In this document: positions 49,120-60,600 of the stretch, piece after piece
Numbering within the stretch: position 1 is the stretch's first letter
How the letters are laid out: each line of letters begins with the position of its first letter
From: Phytopythium helicoides
Taxonomy: Eukaryota > Oomycota > Peronosporomycetes > Pythiales > Pythiaceae
Direction of reading: 5' to 3'
NCBI GenBank assembly: GCA_024867545.1
Contig: JANFNE010000003.1
Coordinates: forward strand, 1,302,001-1,366,000
Length of the DNA stretch: 64,000 nt
Notes under the pieces: generated by a model
What the model saw: the letters and a program-made list of their open reading frames with translations, nothing else
Databases searched by the model: none
Told to the model about the DNA's origin: nothing
Position numbers and translations under genes: made by a program

Positions 49120-51204
49120 CTATTGCCTCTGCTGCCAGTGCTTTTCGTACGACTTGGTGTGCTTATCGAGCTTTTTCAGCAGTTTCTTGCGCTGGCTTTT
49201 GGTCAGCGGTTCTCCTGTCTGAGCATCCACTGCCGGCAAGCCGTCGGCGTCAAAGTCATCAAATCGGCCAGCAAACTCGGGGGCTAGCCGCAGGAAGTCT
49301 CTCGGTGCGATCTGCATCAATTCCTCGAACGCACGCTGTTTCTCGCGCAGCGCTCGTTTGACACCATCGTCATCCCCATCCGCTGCAGCATTTGAAGCCT
49401 CTGATGCTTCCTCAATAACAGGTTGGTCCAGAAGCTTGAACACCGACCGACCGGGAGCGAGATCCTCGACTTGAACACCAAGTGCCGGCAGCTCCGAGTT
49501 TCGCAGGGAGTCACATAGCTTGAGGATCTGCGCGCTTGCAGGGTCTCGAGGGTTCTGAAGCGCTTGTTCCCTCACACTAGCGCGGAACTGCACTAGAGCA
49601 CGCAATAGCGCCTCATTCGTCTCCCCAGCTGCCTCAAGAGTAGTAGAAGGAGCCGCATCTGCAGCGCTCATCGTCGACCCTGCCAGCTGCAAAGGCTCGA
49701 GCGCAACTACAAACTCAGAGTGCAAACCCTTGAGCCCAAAGAGGTCAAGAGACTCGAGCACAAAAGACGCAAGCGCTCCCAACACCTCAGCCGGAGCGTC
49801 TAGTCCGGGGACGGAGCGATCAAATACTCGTTCCCACGAGCGAGCAGATCAAGAAGCAGCTGGAGCGCGCGTGGAGTGTCAATATCGTCCTTCAATGCTA
49901 CGTCAAACTCTGCACGGGTCGTGAACAGAGCAGCCAGCATGTCTGTATCGATGGCTTCGCAGCGCTTGCTCTTGTCGTCGGACTGATGACTACCAAGAGC
50001 CACAAGCGAGCGCAAGAAACTGCGCACTCGATCCGCTGCTGCCCGTGCATCTCGCATACGGTCGTCCGAAAAAGTCACATTCGCTCGGTATTTGTGCTGG
50101 AGACAGAAGAGGCGGAATAGGTCGGCACCCTGCACTTCGCCGTGCTGCTCGAGGAACTCGCGGATGGACACAAAGTTCTTGAGCGACTTGGACATCTTAC
50201 GTCCTCGGATGTACAAATGCCCAAAGTGCACAAAGTGGCTGCACCACTCGTTCGCCTTCTGCGCGTCTTCAGCGGTAGAAAGCCGATGAGCATCGCACTG
50301 CGCGATTTCATTGTTGTGGTGCGGGAACCGGAGGTCGATTCCGCCAGAGTGCACGTCCAACTGCGCGCCAAAGATGTGGTGCGTCATGGCCGAGCACTCG
50401 ATGTGCCATCCGGGTCGACCACGACCTCCCCAATGTGCAGGAGCGTCCCAGCCAGGCTCGTCCGCGCTCTTGGCCGTCTTCCACAGCGCGAAAATCCCGC
50501 GGGTCCTTCTTGACAGCGGCTTCGAGGGCGTCTTGGTCACTGTCGTCTGCCCCTTCCGGCTTGCCCTCGTCCACAGGCTCATGGTCTCCTCCGCAGCAGC
50601 GGCTTGGATCCAGCTTACCGTAGTCGTCTCCGAGCTTACGCGTGTCAAAGTAGACGCCCGAGCCGTCCGCCGCCGCGTAGGCGAATCCCGAGCGCTCGAG
50701 CTCTCGCACGTAGTCAATGATGTCGTCCATGTGTTCGCTCACGCGCACAACCGCCGCCGGCGCGCGCACGTTGAGCGCCGCCATGTCCCGGAAGAAGGCG
50801 CGCTCCTCCCGCCTGGCGAGCGCCTCAAACGGCTCGCCGTTCTCGCTGGCGCGCTTGATGATCTTGTCGTCCACGTCCGTGACGCCCATGACCAGCAGCA
50901 CGCGCCGGCCCGCCCGCGCCTCCAGCACGCGGCGCACAATGTCCTGCGAGACGTACGCGCGCGCGTGGCCCAGGTGCGCGCGGTCGTACACCGTGGGGCC
51001 GCACGCGTACCACTTGAGCGCGCGCGAGTCGCCGAGCGCCAGCGGCTCCACGCGGCCAGAGAGCGAGTTGAACACGCGCACGTCGTCACCCGCGGGCGTC
51101 GCGGGGCCGCTGAGCCACCGCCGCAGCGGCGTGGCGCGCGCGCGAGGCAGGCGGCGGCGCCACATGGAGGGAGCGTGCGGCGAAGAGCTACGAGATGCGG
51201 GCAT
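49120..51204 (-). CDS. CARS1: Cysteinyl-tRNA synthetase
   Basis: The enzyme charges tRNA-Cys. From ATG-51204 the frame gives an Arg/Pro/Ser-rich leader (about 35 aa, perhaps a mitochondrial target peptide), then VRVFNSLSG and YACGPTVYDRAHLGHARAY (the HIGH motif as HLGH), DVDDKIIKRASENGEP, GRPGWHIECSAM and HSGGIDLRFPHHNNEIAQ (zinc-site region), and KMSKSLKNF. The C-terminus (TKSQRKKLLKKLDKHTK) is of the eukaryotic type. The frame is broken twice: at the AAAA run 50491-50494 (one base too many between KKDPRDF and ALWK) and at the GGGG run 49807-49810 (one too few before APAEVLGALASF). With both mended the length is about 694 aa. A single copy could serve cytosol and mitochondria, but that is inference. 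Confidence 0.9.
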
Positions 51205-51284
51205 ACAATTCGCAAGTCAACCGATGCGCAATTCGTGTTGGCCACATGACGTCACACGTCGCAGGTCATCATCCAAGTTCATGC

Positions 51285-51451
51285 ATGGACAACGTGCGCT
51301 TCATGGAAGAAACGACACTGACCTGTTCGGGCGTCTGCGCGGCCTCACGCTTGTCAAGGACCTCAAGTGGCCGCCCGAGATCTGTGAGTGCGTCGACTGC
51401 ATGTCCGAGGTGGGCGACATCCCGCTGCTGGACGCCATGGCCAAGCAGTAA
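51285..51451 (+). CDS. Short unknown protein divergent from CARS1
   Basis: Not recognised. Codon bias at third positions and the tidy reading KDLKWPPEICECVDC followed by PLLDAMAKQ suggest real coding on the plus strand from about 51313. The best start, ATG-51285 (MDNVRFMEE), is one base out of phase with that frame, at the AAA run 51310-51312; ATG-51281 is in phase but gives an unconvincing N-terminus. The frame ends in TAA just after CAG, or is spliced at GTAAGT (51449) into a short second exon. Four Cys in a row of short spacing could bind a metal. It starts about 80 bp from the CARS1 start. Confidence 0.35.
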
Positions 51452-51634
51452 GTTGTCTGTCTGGCAGTGTTGTCGAGTTTCATTGTCGATGAGCTTCCAC
51501 GAGCTACCGTGGTGATTTCCCAACAAGTAAAAACACACAGATGTCAGTTGAGAGACTGGAGGAGATCGCGTGTATGTGTTGTTTGCTACTTTGTATGATT
51601 GTCAAGCTTCGGATGCGGCCTCCCTCCACTGTGC

Positions 51635-54600
51635 CTAGTGGGTAAATTGGCTTTGCAGCTGTGCGTCCGAGACGAAGTGGCTGCCGCCTCCGCAGCGCCA
51701 GCCACCACCGACCTGGTACCAGTTGAAACCTGCTGGACAAGGGCTGAGCTGGCGGAGGCGTTCTCGAATCGCCTCAGCCTTGCGGCGCTCCTCTTTGATC
51801 TTGCGCAGCTGCTCTTCAACCTTGCGCCGCTCTTCCTCGATCCGCTTGCGCTCCTCGGCCTCGAGACGGGCGAGCTCTTCCTGGCGTTTGAGCTCTTCGG
51901 CTCTGCGCCTCGCTAGCTCCTCCTCTCGCTTGAGCTCGGCTACTCTGGCTTCGTGCTCGTACTTGGCGCGCTGTAGCTCGGCCCAGTCCGCGTCGCTCAC
52001 GCCGTCATCTCGCTCCGAGGTGTCGTGCTCAACGTCCTGCTCCGCATCCAGGCTCGCGCTCGGCCTCATGGTGCTGCTGGTGCTCGACATGCTTCTCTTC
52101 GTCGTTCAAGATGAGCTCGACGCGAGGCTCAGTGCGTTCACGCATCACTGGCTGCGCGAAAGGCAGCGGACCCATGTCGCGCGGAGGCAGCAGGGGATCG
52201 CGCAACTCCGTAGATGACTGGGAGAGCAGTCGTGCATCTGGAGGACGCCGTCCTTCGAGCACAACCAAGCCAGCATTCTCTGCATCTTCCTCTGTGATGG
52301 TCGGAGTCGACTCATCAATCGCTACGACACGTTGAGCGCGAGATTGCACCAATTCTTTCCACACCCGGACAGCGTCACGCCCATTCCCGAATCCGTCGAG
52401 CTGTTTGAGCTCCGTAAACGTCTTGTACAGCGATGCGAGTGCCTCGGGAGAGATCTCAAAACTGTTGTCCTCAGCTTTGTCGTTCACAAACTCAACCGCG
52501 TCCTCAGGCTCCCAGTCCAAAAAGTCGATGAAGCGCGTAAAGCGGCTTTTGAGCCCGGCGTTGCGGTCCAGCATCATATCAATGTCTTTCGGATACCCAG
52601 CGATCACAATCACAAGCCCACGGTATGTCGGATCTGTCATTGCTGCGACCAGCGTAGTCATGGCTTCTTCTCCAAAGTGACCCTTGCCGAGCTCGTATGC
52701 CTCGTCGATGAACAGCACTCCTCCTCGCGCCTGGCTAAGCTGGTCTGTCACTTTTTTCTTTGTCTGGCCCACGTACTCACCAGTCAATGCTAGCCCGGAC
52801 GTCTCCACGAGTTTGTTGGTCGCCAGTGCACCCATTTCATGCAGCACCTTCGCCATCACCCGAGCAACGGTGGTCTTGCCGGTTCCTGGAGACCCACGGA
52901 ACACGAAATGACCTATCTCAGGCATCGACGTGCCTTCACGTTGAGCAACAGTCATCTCGTTGCGTAGACGAATGAGCTGCTCGCGAATGTTGTCAACGCG
53001 GTAAAGACCATTGAGAGCATCCAATGGATCGGATGACTCTGCGTCTGAGCCCCCATCCACATCCTCCAGGGCGAGGAGAGTCATTCCATTGACCATGGGA
53101 CGCCCAGCGGCATTTGCCATCGCGTGCTTCAGCAGCTGCTCGACTGCACCAGCGTTCCCAAAATTTGCCTGAGACTTTTGCTTTGCCAAGATCCCGAGCA
53201 TCGCCTCAGCGACCTCAAGCGGACACGAGACGTGGCGCTGATGACAATTCAGCTCGAGAATCTCCAGCAGCTCATGCTCCGTGTAATCCTCAAAGTGGAA
53301 GGCATACTCCGGCGGGAAGCGGCGACGCAATCCCGGGTTCTGCACACGCAGCATCTCCGTCATCTCGTGCTCGTAGCCGATCAGGATAACAGCGATATCA
53401 TCGCTATCCGTTCCTTGTACCTTCTCAACCAGCACGTCCAACACCTGCTTGCCGTACATGTTGTCGTTCAGATTGTATGCCTCATCGATCACGAGCACCT
53501 TGCCACTCGCTTGAGTCAGGATTTGATTCGTTTTCGTCTGCGATTCGCCGATGTGGCTGCCAACAAAATCGCCTGCAGTCTTCTTGACCACCTCGCCATT
53601 AGACAAGAACTCGAGTGCCTTCAGCACACGACCGTAGTAAGACGCAAATGTGGTCTTGCCAGTACCAGGGTTGCCGAGGAAAAGTCGATTCAAACTCAAG
53701 GGTACCGTATCCACACCCTTGAGCTCGCGCTCGTAGTTTTCATCGCTGATCTTGACCAGCTTCTTGACTTCCGCCTTGATCTTCCCCCAGCCAATGCGAG
53801 TCTCCATCTCGTCCAGCACCTGCCGCAACTTTGGATTGTGAGATGGTCGCTCCCCGAATCAAATCGACCGTTGTCAATCTCGTCTCGCCGTCAAAGTCGT
53901 CGCGAGCCATTGCCGCTTTGATAGCCCTCTCGAACAATTTCCGGACTGCGCGCGCATTACCAAAAGCCCTTGCGACCCGAGGCTTTTGCAAGTCGACGGC
54001 ACGCAACGGTTGCGCTCTGTGCCTCAAACTCCCACTCCCGTTTCGCAGCTTCCGTCTTCCAAACCGCTTCGAGCTCCTTCGCATCAAAATCTTCGAACGT
54101 TACGTCGATGAAGCGAGATGATAACCCATCGTTGTACGCATACAGCTTCTTTTGGATGTCGTCCTCGTATCCTGCCAGAATAATGGAGAGGTCCCCGCGT
54201 TTATCTTCAGCGGCTGTGAGGAGCTCAGCAACGATGGGTTTGCCTTTGAAGTCGCCTACTGGATCAAGCTCGTATGCTTCATCGATGAACAGCACCCCAC
54301 CAATTGCTTCCTGCACTTTCTTTCTAAACTCACCGGCTCCATCATCCTTGAGCTTTTGCGCAGTGCACTCGACGCAGCTCTGCTTTGGGCGGATCGTTGA
54401 ATCTTTGAGGATACGAGCAAATAGTCGTGCGACTGTCGTTTTTCCTGTTCCTGGGTTCCCAAGAAAGCAGAAATTGAACGTCATCACATTCTTCTTGCGC
54501 TTTGAGTCTGACATTTTTTGTAGAGCAATAGCGTTTTTGAAGAGTTGAATAGCAGCCTCCTTGACCTTCCGAAGACCTACCAGGCTCAGTAGCTCGTCCA

Positions 54601-57600
54601 TTGCATCTGAGTGACAACCTTGCTCGTCCTTCATGTCTTGCCACTTTTCTTCGATGTTTGAAAACCCAGCACCGACGCTTGATGACGCACCAAAAGAGTT
54701 TTTCTCAGCTTGCTCGGTTACCTTCTGTTCAGAGGAGTCGAGCCACAGTGCTATTGCGGCAGGATACAAACGACCAAACAGAACAAGCAGCTGTCGACCA
54801 ATATCTGAACTCGAATTTCCGCTCGATGCGTGATTGTGAAGTCGCAGTATCGCGAGCAGAGTCAGTGGATGTGCTGGTTCACCACTGTCGCATCGAGACT
54901 TCACGTACTGCTCTAAAAGCGCTCGAGACTCGCTGGTGTCTTGCTTTCGGACAGCAAGTAGCTCCATAGCCGAAAACAAATTGGCGTCCTTAATAGGAAT
55001 TGTCTTTGTTACGTTCTTCAGACAATTCAATCCAGCAAATGGAGTACGGTCTTTCACGCTCGCTTTACCCTGGACCAACTCAGCGGGAACAAAATTCAGC
55101 TTTGTCGCAAGTAACTTCTCCGTCTTAGACGGCACATTGTCACCAAGGATTAGAGTTTTTCCATCCCAGGGGAATTTGACGTCCAGCTTCTCGTACAACG
55201 GACTGATCACCGAAACCAATCGTTGTAATGATTCGCGGTCAGCTTCCGATACTCTTGTAGCTGCGCTTGTGACGATTGCTTTCACTTTTGATGCCGCAGC
55301 ACCAAGACCAGAGATACCCGAAAACGAAATTTGCGCTGGCGCTTCAAGTTGACTTGTTGTAGGAAGCACCGCCATCACAGCATCGCGATTGCCACGAGTG
55401 AGCTCCACTGTATGCGTGGGATAAATGGCAAGCGGTGGCCAGACTGTCAATTTGCCGCCAGAACCCTTTGGGGTACTCTGGTAAACGCTATCAAAGCCAA
55501 GTTTTATCTTAGTTGCTACCCACGACTGTAAGGTCGCATGATAATTCATTGATTTTTTACCCTTCTTTTGCGGGATGTCGCTCGGGTCAAACAAGGTTTT
55601 GAGCGTAAAAACTCGTGCAATGAGTAGCGTTGTGGTTTTTGTAGGCCCACATACGCGATTGAAGTTATCCTGGGTCGCTTCATAGACTTCGATCCCATTC
55701 AAAGTGCGACTTGCAGTAAATTTGCATGGGTCGAATTGCTCTAGATTTGTCAGCTTTAGCTTATGCGGCTCAAGGAAGCATAACACGCTCTTCGGAGAGT
55801 ACACGGTCTGAGTCCACGGCTTTGACGTCGGAAGACTATCTTGAAATCGAGCCAAATCCTTCAATTGTCGACCAAGGTACTGCTTCATACTATCGGAGGT
55901 GAGGGTTATTGATGTCGCTCCTTCGATCGACCCAAACAGTGCATCGTCTGCCTTCTTCCAACTCAAACTTTCCGGTGGGGTTTGTTGCCAGTCCAGTTAG
56001 CTGCGAGATGTCACGCTCTAGATTGTCGTTGCAGCACCCTGGGCAGTGAGAAGGCGCACCCTTGGAGCACTGAAGTATAGAATATGAATGCCCGTTCTTG
56101 CAAGTCCACTTGCTCTTCAAGGCGCACATAACACGTCCAATGCTTGAGGCGCTGCATTTCACCTGAACCTTGTTCCCGCACACATCAAAATTCCAGCACG
56201 GACAGTCGATAACCTCTTCGCATTTGGACTGCTCCGATTGCTTGAAGCAGTCCGTAACCACTTCATGTCCGCAGTCAAGAGTTTTGGTTACGCGAACATT
56301 GCAATTGCTGGGCTTTTCAGCTCCAGCGAGAATGCGAAAGACAGTATCGCACTTGAGCTCGATCTCGTGACCACACGTTGAGCTCCTCGCAAAGCGAACT
56401 GGTGCTCTACATGTCTTGATATGTTGCCTCAAGAAGGATGGGGGAGGAGTGGGTAGTGGTAGAGAATCTGAGGCCACATTCGACATTATCAGCCTGTCGA
56501 TCACCGCTTTCTCCTTTGGGCTCGTTTGCTCAATATCACCCCACGGCTCCCATTGTTCGAGAAGAGGCTGCAAGTTGCACGGAAGTTTGACCTTGTGGCC
56601 GCATAGTGGTAAGCGAGCCTCCACAACGTCCGTACAAACTGAGGTCAATCGCCGTGCTTCGCTGCATTTCATCTTCTCCTGGTGGCCACATGCGCGCTCC
56701 AACGTAACGATTGTCGAACATTGCAGTTTGAGTCCATAGTCGTAGTGGTTGCTCGAGTTGCCCTCTTTGACTATGCGAACAGGAGCAACTTTTGGTTTCT
56801 CACCAAATCCAAGAACGGCGCTAACAATCGATCCGACTGACGAGCTACTGCTCACATTGACGACTCCTCTCTCAAAACACTTAACACCGCACTCGTGACC
56901 GCACTCTGGATTGATGACTGTGATAGCCTCCAGGCATCGCGAAGGATTAATCGCGAGCTCAAATGCTCTCTCGCATGTTACGCGCTCTGCGTGACCGCAC
57001 GCTCGCAAGAACTTGACCATTTGCCTACACGAATGATCCTTGGGACCATAAGTCTCTCCTTCCACAACAACACCACGGGACAAGCACGCTTGACCTTCCC
57101 ATTGCTCGAGTTGCATAGCAATAGAACATGGCACTGTGACATTATGGCCGCACCGAGGTAGATCAACTGCAACCTTCTTTTTGCACACAAATTTGCGGGT
57201 CCCCGCATAATGTTCTTGTCGAACATGGCAGGGTAGAGTCACCGAGTGTTCGCAGACAGGAGTATACTCGCCCTTCTCGGTACACAGCGGCGCATTTCCG
57301 TTAGAAAAACGCTCAAATTCCGCGCACGAACACTCTAGAAGATGCTTGCAGTCCGGGTAAATAAATGGCGTGAGAGATGGCAGAGAGCACGATGGCCAAC
57401 TAGACCGCTTCTGTTCGATATCACGTACTGCGTAACAATTCAGCTTTATCGAGTGCCCGCATGGACGTGTAACCTCCATCATGACTGTACATTGGTACTT
57501 CTCAAGTGCTTGCTCGATAGGAAATGCGTTTGTGGCGGTGGTGACTTGCTTGCACGTAAGCTCCTTGGGATGGCGCTCACAGGGAGACTCAACCTTCACT

Positions 57601-60600
57601 ACGCAATTTCCGTTGTGGGTTGCCAAATCTGGATAATGGCACTTTGTACTGCACGGGTGAGAACATTTGAGCGTCTCGGAGCACACGACGGAGCAAAAGC
57701 CAAGCTTCAAGTCTTTATCCTTCGCTGCTGACGTTGCACTTTCTCGATGAAGCGGGCAACAAATAGGCAGCGACGAGCCAATGCGCTTCCCGGAGTACAC
57801 ACTGCACTGCGCTTTTGAATCGTCACTATCTGACTCTGCTCCGTGCTTCAGTGCCTCCAGGGTTAGCTGCCAATGACGCGTTTCGCCAAAGTAGTCCATG
57901 TTGCCGATGATATACATGCCGAGGCGTGCGCGACTTAGCAGCACAATCATTCGGTTCTGTAGCTTCACAAATGGCGTGCGAGACTTCCCGTCAATAACCA
58001 GCGAGATCAAGACTATGTCTGCTTCATCTCCTTGGAATCGATCTACTGTCGATACAATGCAAGCTGGCACCACTCGTTGACCACCGACCTGGTCTTTAAC
58101 ACGCTCAGTCATTTTGTATGGACCCATAAGCAGCTTGCGGATGAGCATCAGCTGACCTTTGTACGGTGTCAGAATGGCGATAGACTTTGGATGAACGCCA
58201 CAATGTACGAGGAACTTGGCCAAGCTGCACGTCATATGAGCTTCAATCGGGTTCTCACGTGACAGCCCGACAGACGCACGCTGCTCTGCCCCCCGATGCG
58301 TCCAGAAGAATATATGCGGCAACACACCAGGCACTTCACGCCCCTTGCCTTCACAGAGTGGTAGCAGCGACGATGGCTTAACCTTCTTGTTTGCGCCACC
58401 AATGACCTTGGTTCGGCAAATGTCGTGGTCTTCGATTGTTGTGATGTCGCTGTAAAAGCCACGAGTCAAGTCGCAAATGTTCTTACGCATTCGCCGCTGT
58501 ATCGAGAGAACGGACCACGGAGCTGCGCTGCCAGTCGGGGCACACACAAGGCGCTCAAACATGGATATGTTGATCTTGTTGACTCTTTCAAAGTCGATGC
58601 GATTCATGACTGCTGGCTGTAGCTGCAGATGATCCCAATCATCTCCAGTTTCACTGTCGACGAGCTGAAGCATGAGAATAAAAGCGGCTCCATCACTTCG
58701 GACGCCTCTTCTACTAGAATCGCAAAAGGGTTTGTCATTCGGATCGCCTCCAAACGAGCCACACAACCGGTGATCGTCCCACCGATGACAGACTTGCCTT
58801 CATAAACTCGGGCACTTGCCCGAAGTGTCTCTTGACGAAGTTCATGCTTCAGAGCCTTCACATTTTCGGCAATCAAGGACTGAACGAAAACATCCAGATC
58901 ACCCCACAGCTCAATGATAGCAAGCACCGCTGACCAGCGTTCCAGAAGCTCCATGTCCCATGTCCACGCACCCGGCAAGATCAATTCCCGAGTACTGTTC
59001 TCCACAATCTCAGAAACAAAAGCTTTTTCTTCCTCCTCCTCCTCCTCAGATTCGGATGCAGCAACATTTGTTTCTTCTACCTCATATACTTCTCGGAGGT
59101 GGTGTAAATGATCCGATTCCTCCACTTCGTCAATATTGTCATAAGTTGCGTCGACATCCACAAACTCAGAATCACTTCCCGAGTCCCATGATGCCACTTC
59201 ATCGCTCGAGCCTTCTTGCTCATCCTCTTCTGCATCGTCACCGGCAAGATCTTTGGTCCCATCTGTAGAGCTCTCTTTCTCACAATCAGGTGCGGGTACT
59301 AAAGTGAAATCATTTGTATCATTGATGGCTTTCTCGTGGTCGCGGTCACTCACTTCAGCTTGTGAAACACCAATGTTCTCAAAGTCAGGAATCGATAAAG
59401 TGGTCAGAGCAGACGGTACAGAGCGTTCTTGGATCTGAGCGGGCTCGGGGGTTTTCTTTGCCCAGCTCTTGCCCGTATGGTCACGACAAACCTCCATACC
59501 AGGAAGCTTCTTGCTGCGACACTGCTTTCCCCTTTTGGTGAATGCAGTGCACTGTGTATCCACCGAACCCACCTTGGCAATCTGGCTGAGTTTCTTCGCA
59601 ACAATTTTTTCGTGGCTTTGGCAATACTGTCCTTGAGTTGCAATGCTCTGACATTTTTCACCAGCATCCGAGCGCCACTTGCAGTACAGCTCCTCTTGAT
59701 GCTCCAGGCAATACGAGCTTTCGGGAAGTGCTTGTTCCAAGCACATTTGATCTCCGTTCATTCCATGGCACAAGGGATGGAGTTCACAAACATTGCGAGG
59801 CGGCGAATCTTCTGCTTGCCGGGCAACTTGGCTAGTGAGCAAGCATACAACGCAAGCGTGCTCGTCGCAAAATTGCTGCTGAATCCCAACACGAGCCTCC
59901 TTGCATTTTTCGACGGTACACAGATGTGCTGAACAGTACAATCTCTTGCGGACTACTTCATTGCAGCACATTTCTTCATTACTGAAAAACTGGCATGAGT
60001 GTTCCTGGCAAAATTGGCTCGCTTCCATCTTTGCACCTTTGCATTGTTCACTCGAACACAGATGTAAAGGGCAAAATGCTTGCTTTGGTACCACCTCACT
60101 GTCACAGATTGAGCCATCCACACTGAATGCGCAAGCATGTTCAGGGCAATAGGTGCTACCCTCTTTGCAAACTTGCATACATTCAGAGGATGCACATGCT
60201 GGAAGCGGATGGAAGCCAATCAGCCACTGGTAGAGGACCTCTGAGGAGACCATAGTTGGGTCGTAGTGACGGATGCCGTTGAACAACGCTTCAAAATCAC
60301 TGTTCTGCAAATGCAATCGCTTCGTGAGCGCATCAGAGAGAAGTTCAACACGGTCTTCACGAGACAAATGCTGGGAAGAATCAGCTTCCTCTTCGTCAGA
60401 ATCTCCACTGTTCTCCTCGCTATTACTGTCTTCCTCGGCCATCGAAGCCCCGCGAGCAAGCGCCTGAATCTCCAAAAGAGTCGCAATCGCATGGGAAGCA
60501 ACCGGAACTGCCTTCATGACGCTCTTCTGAAAGTCTGTGGTAATAGGGCCACCAATCGGAAGATTATTCACCTCGCTGTGCGCTTCATGAACTGGAAGAA

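Noticed and set aside
51635..55888. Separate gene for the three AAA modules starting at ATG 55888
   Set aside because: It would start 2 nt after the helicase stop, and the frame already reads as conserved protein upstream of that ATG.
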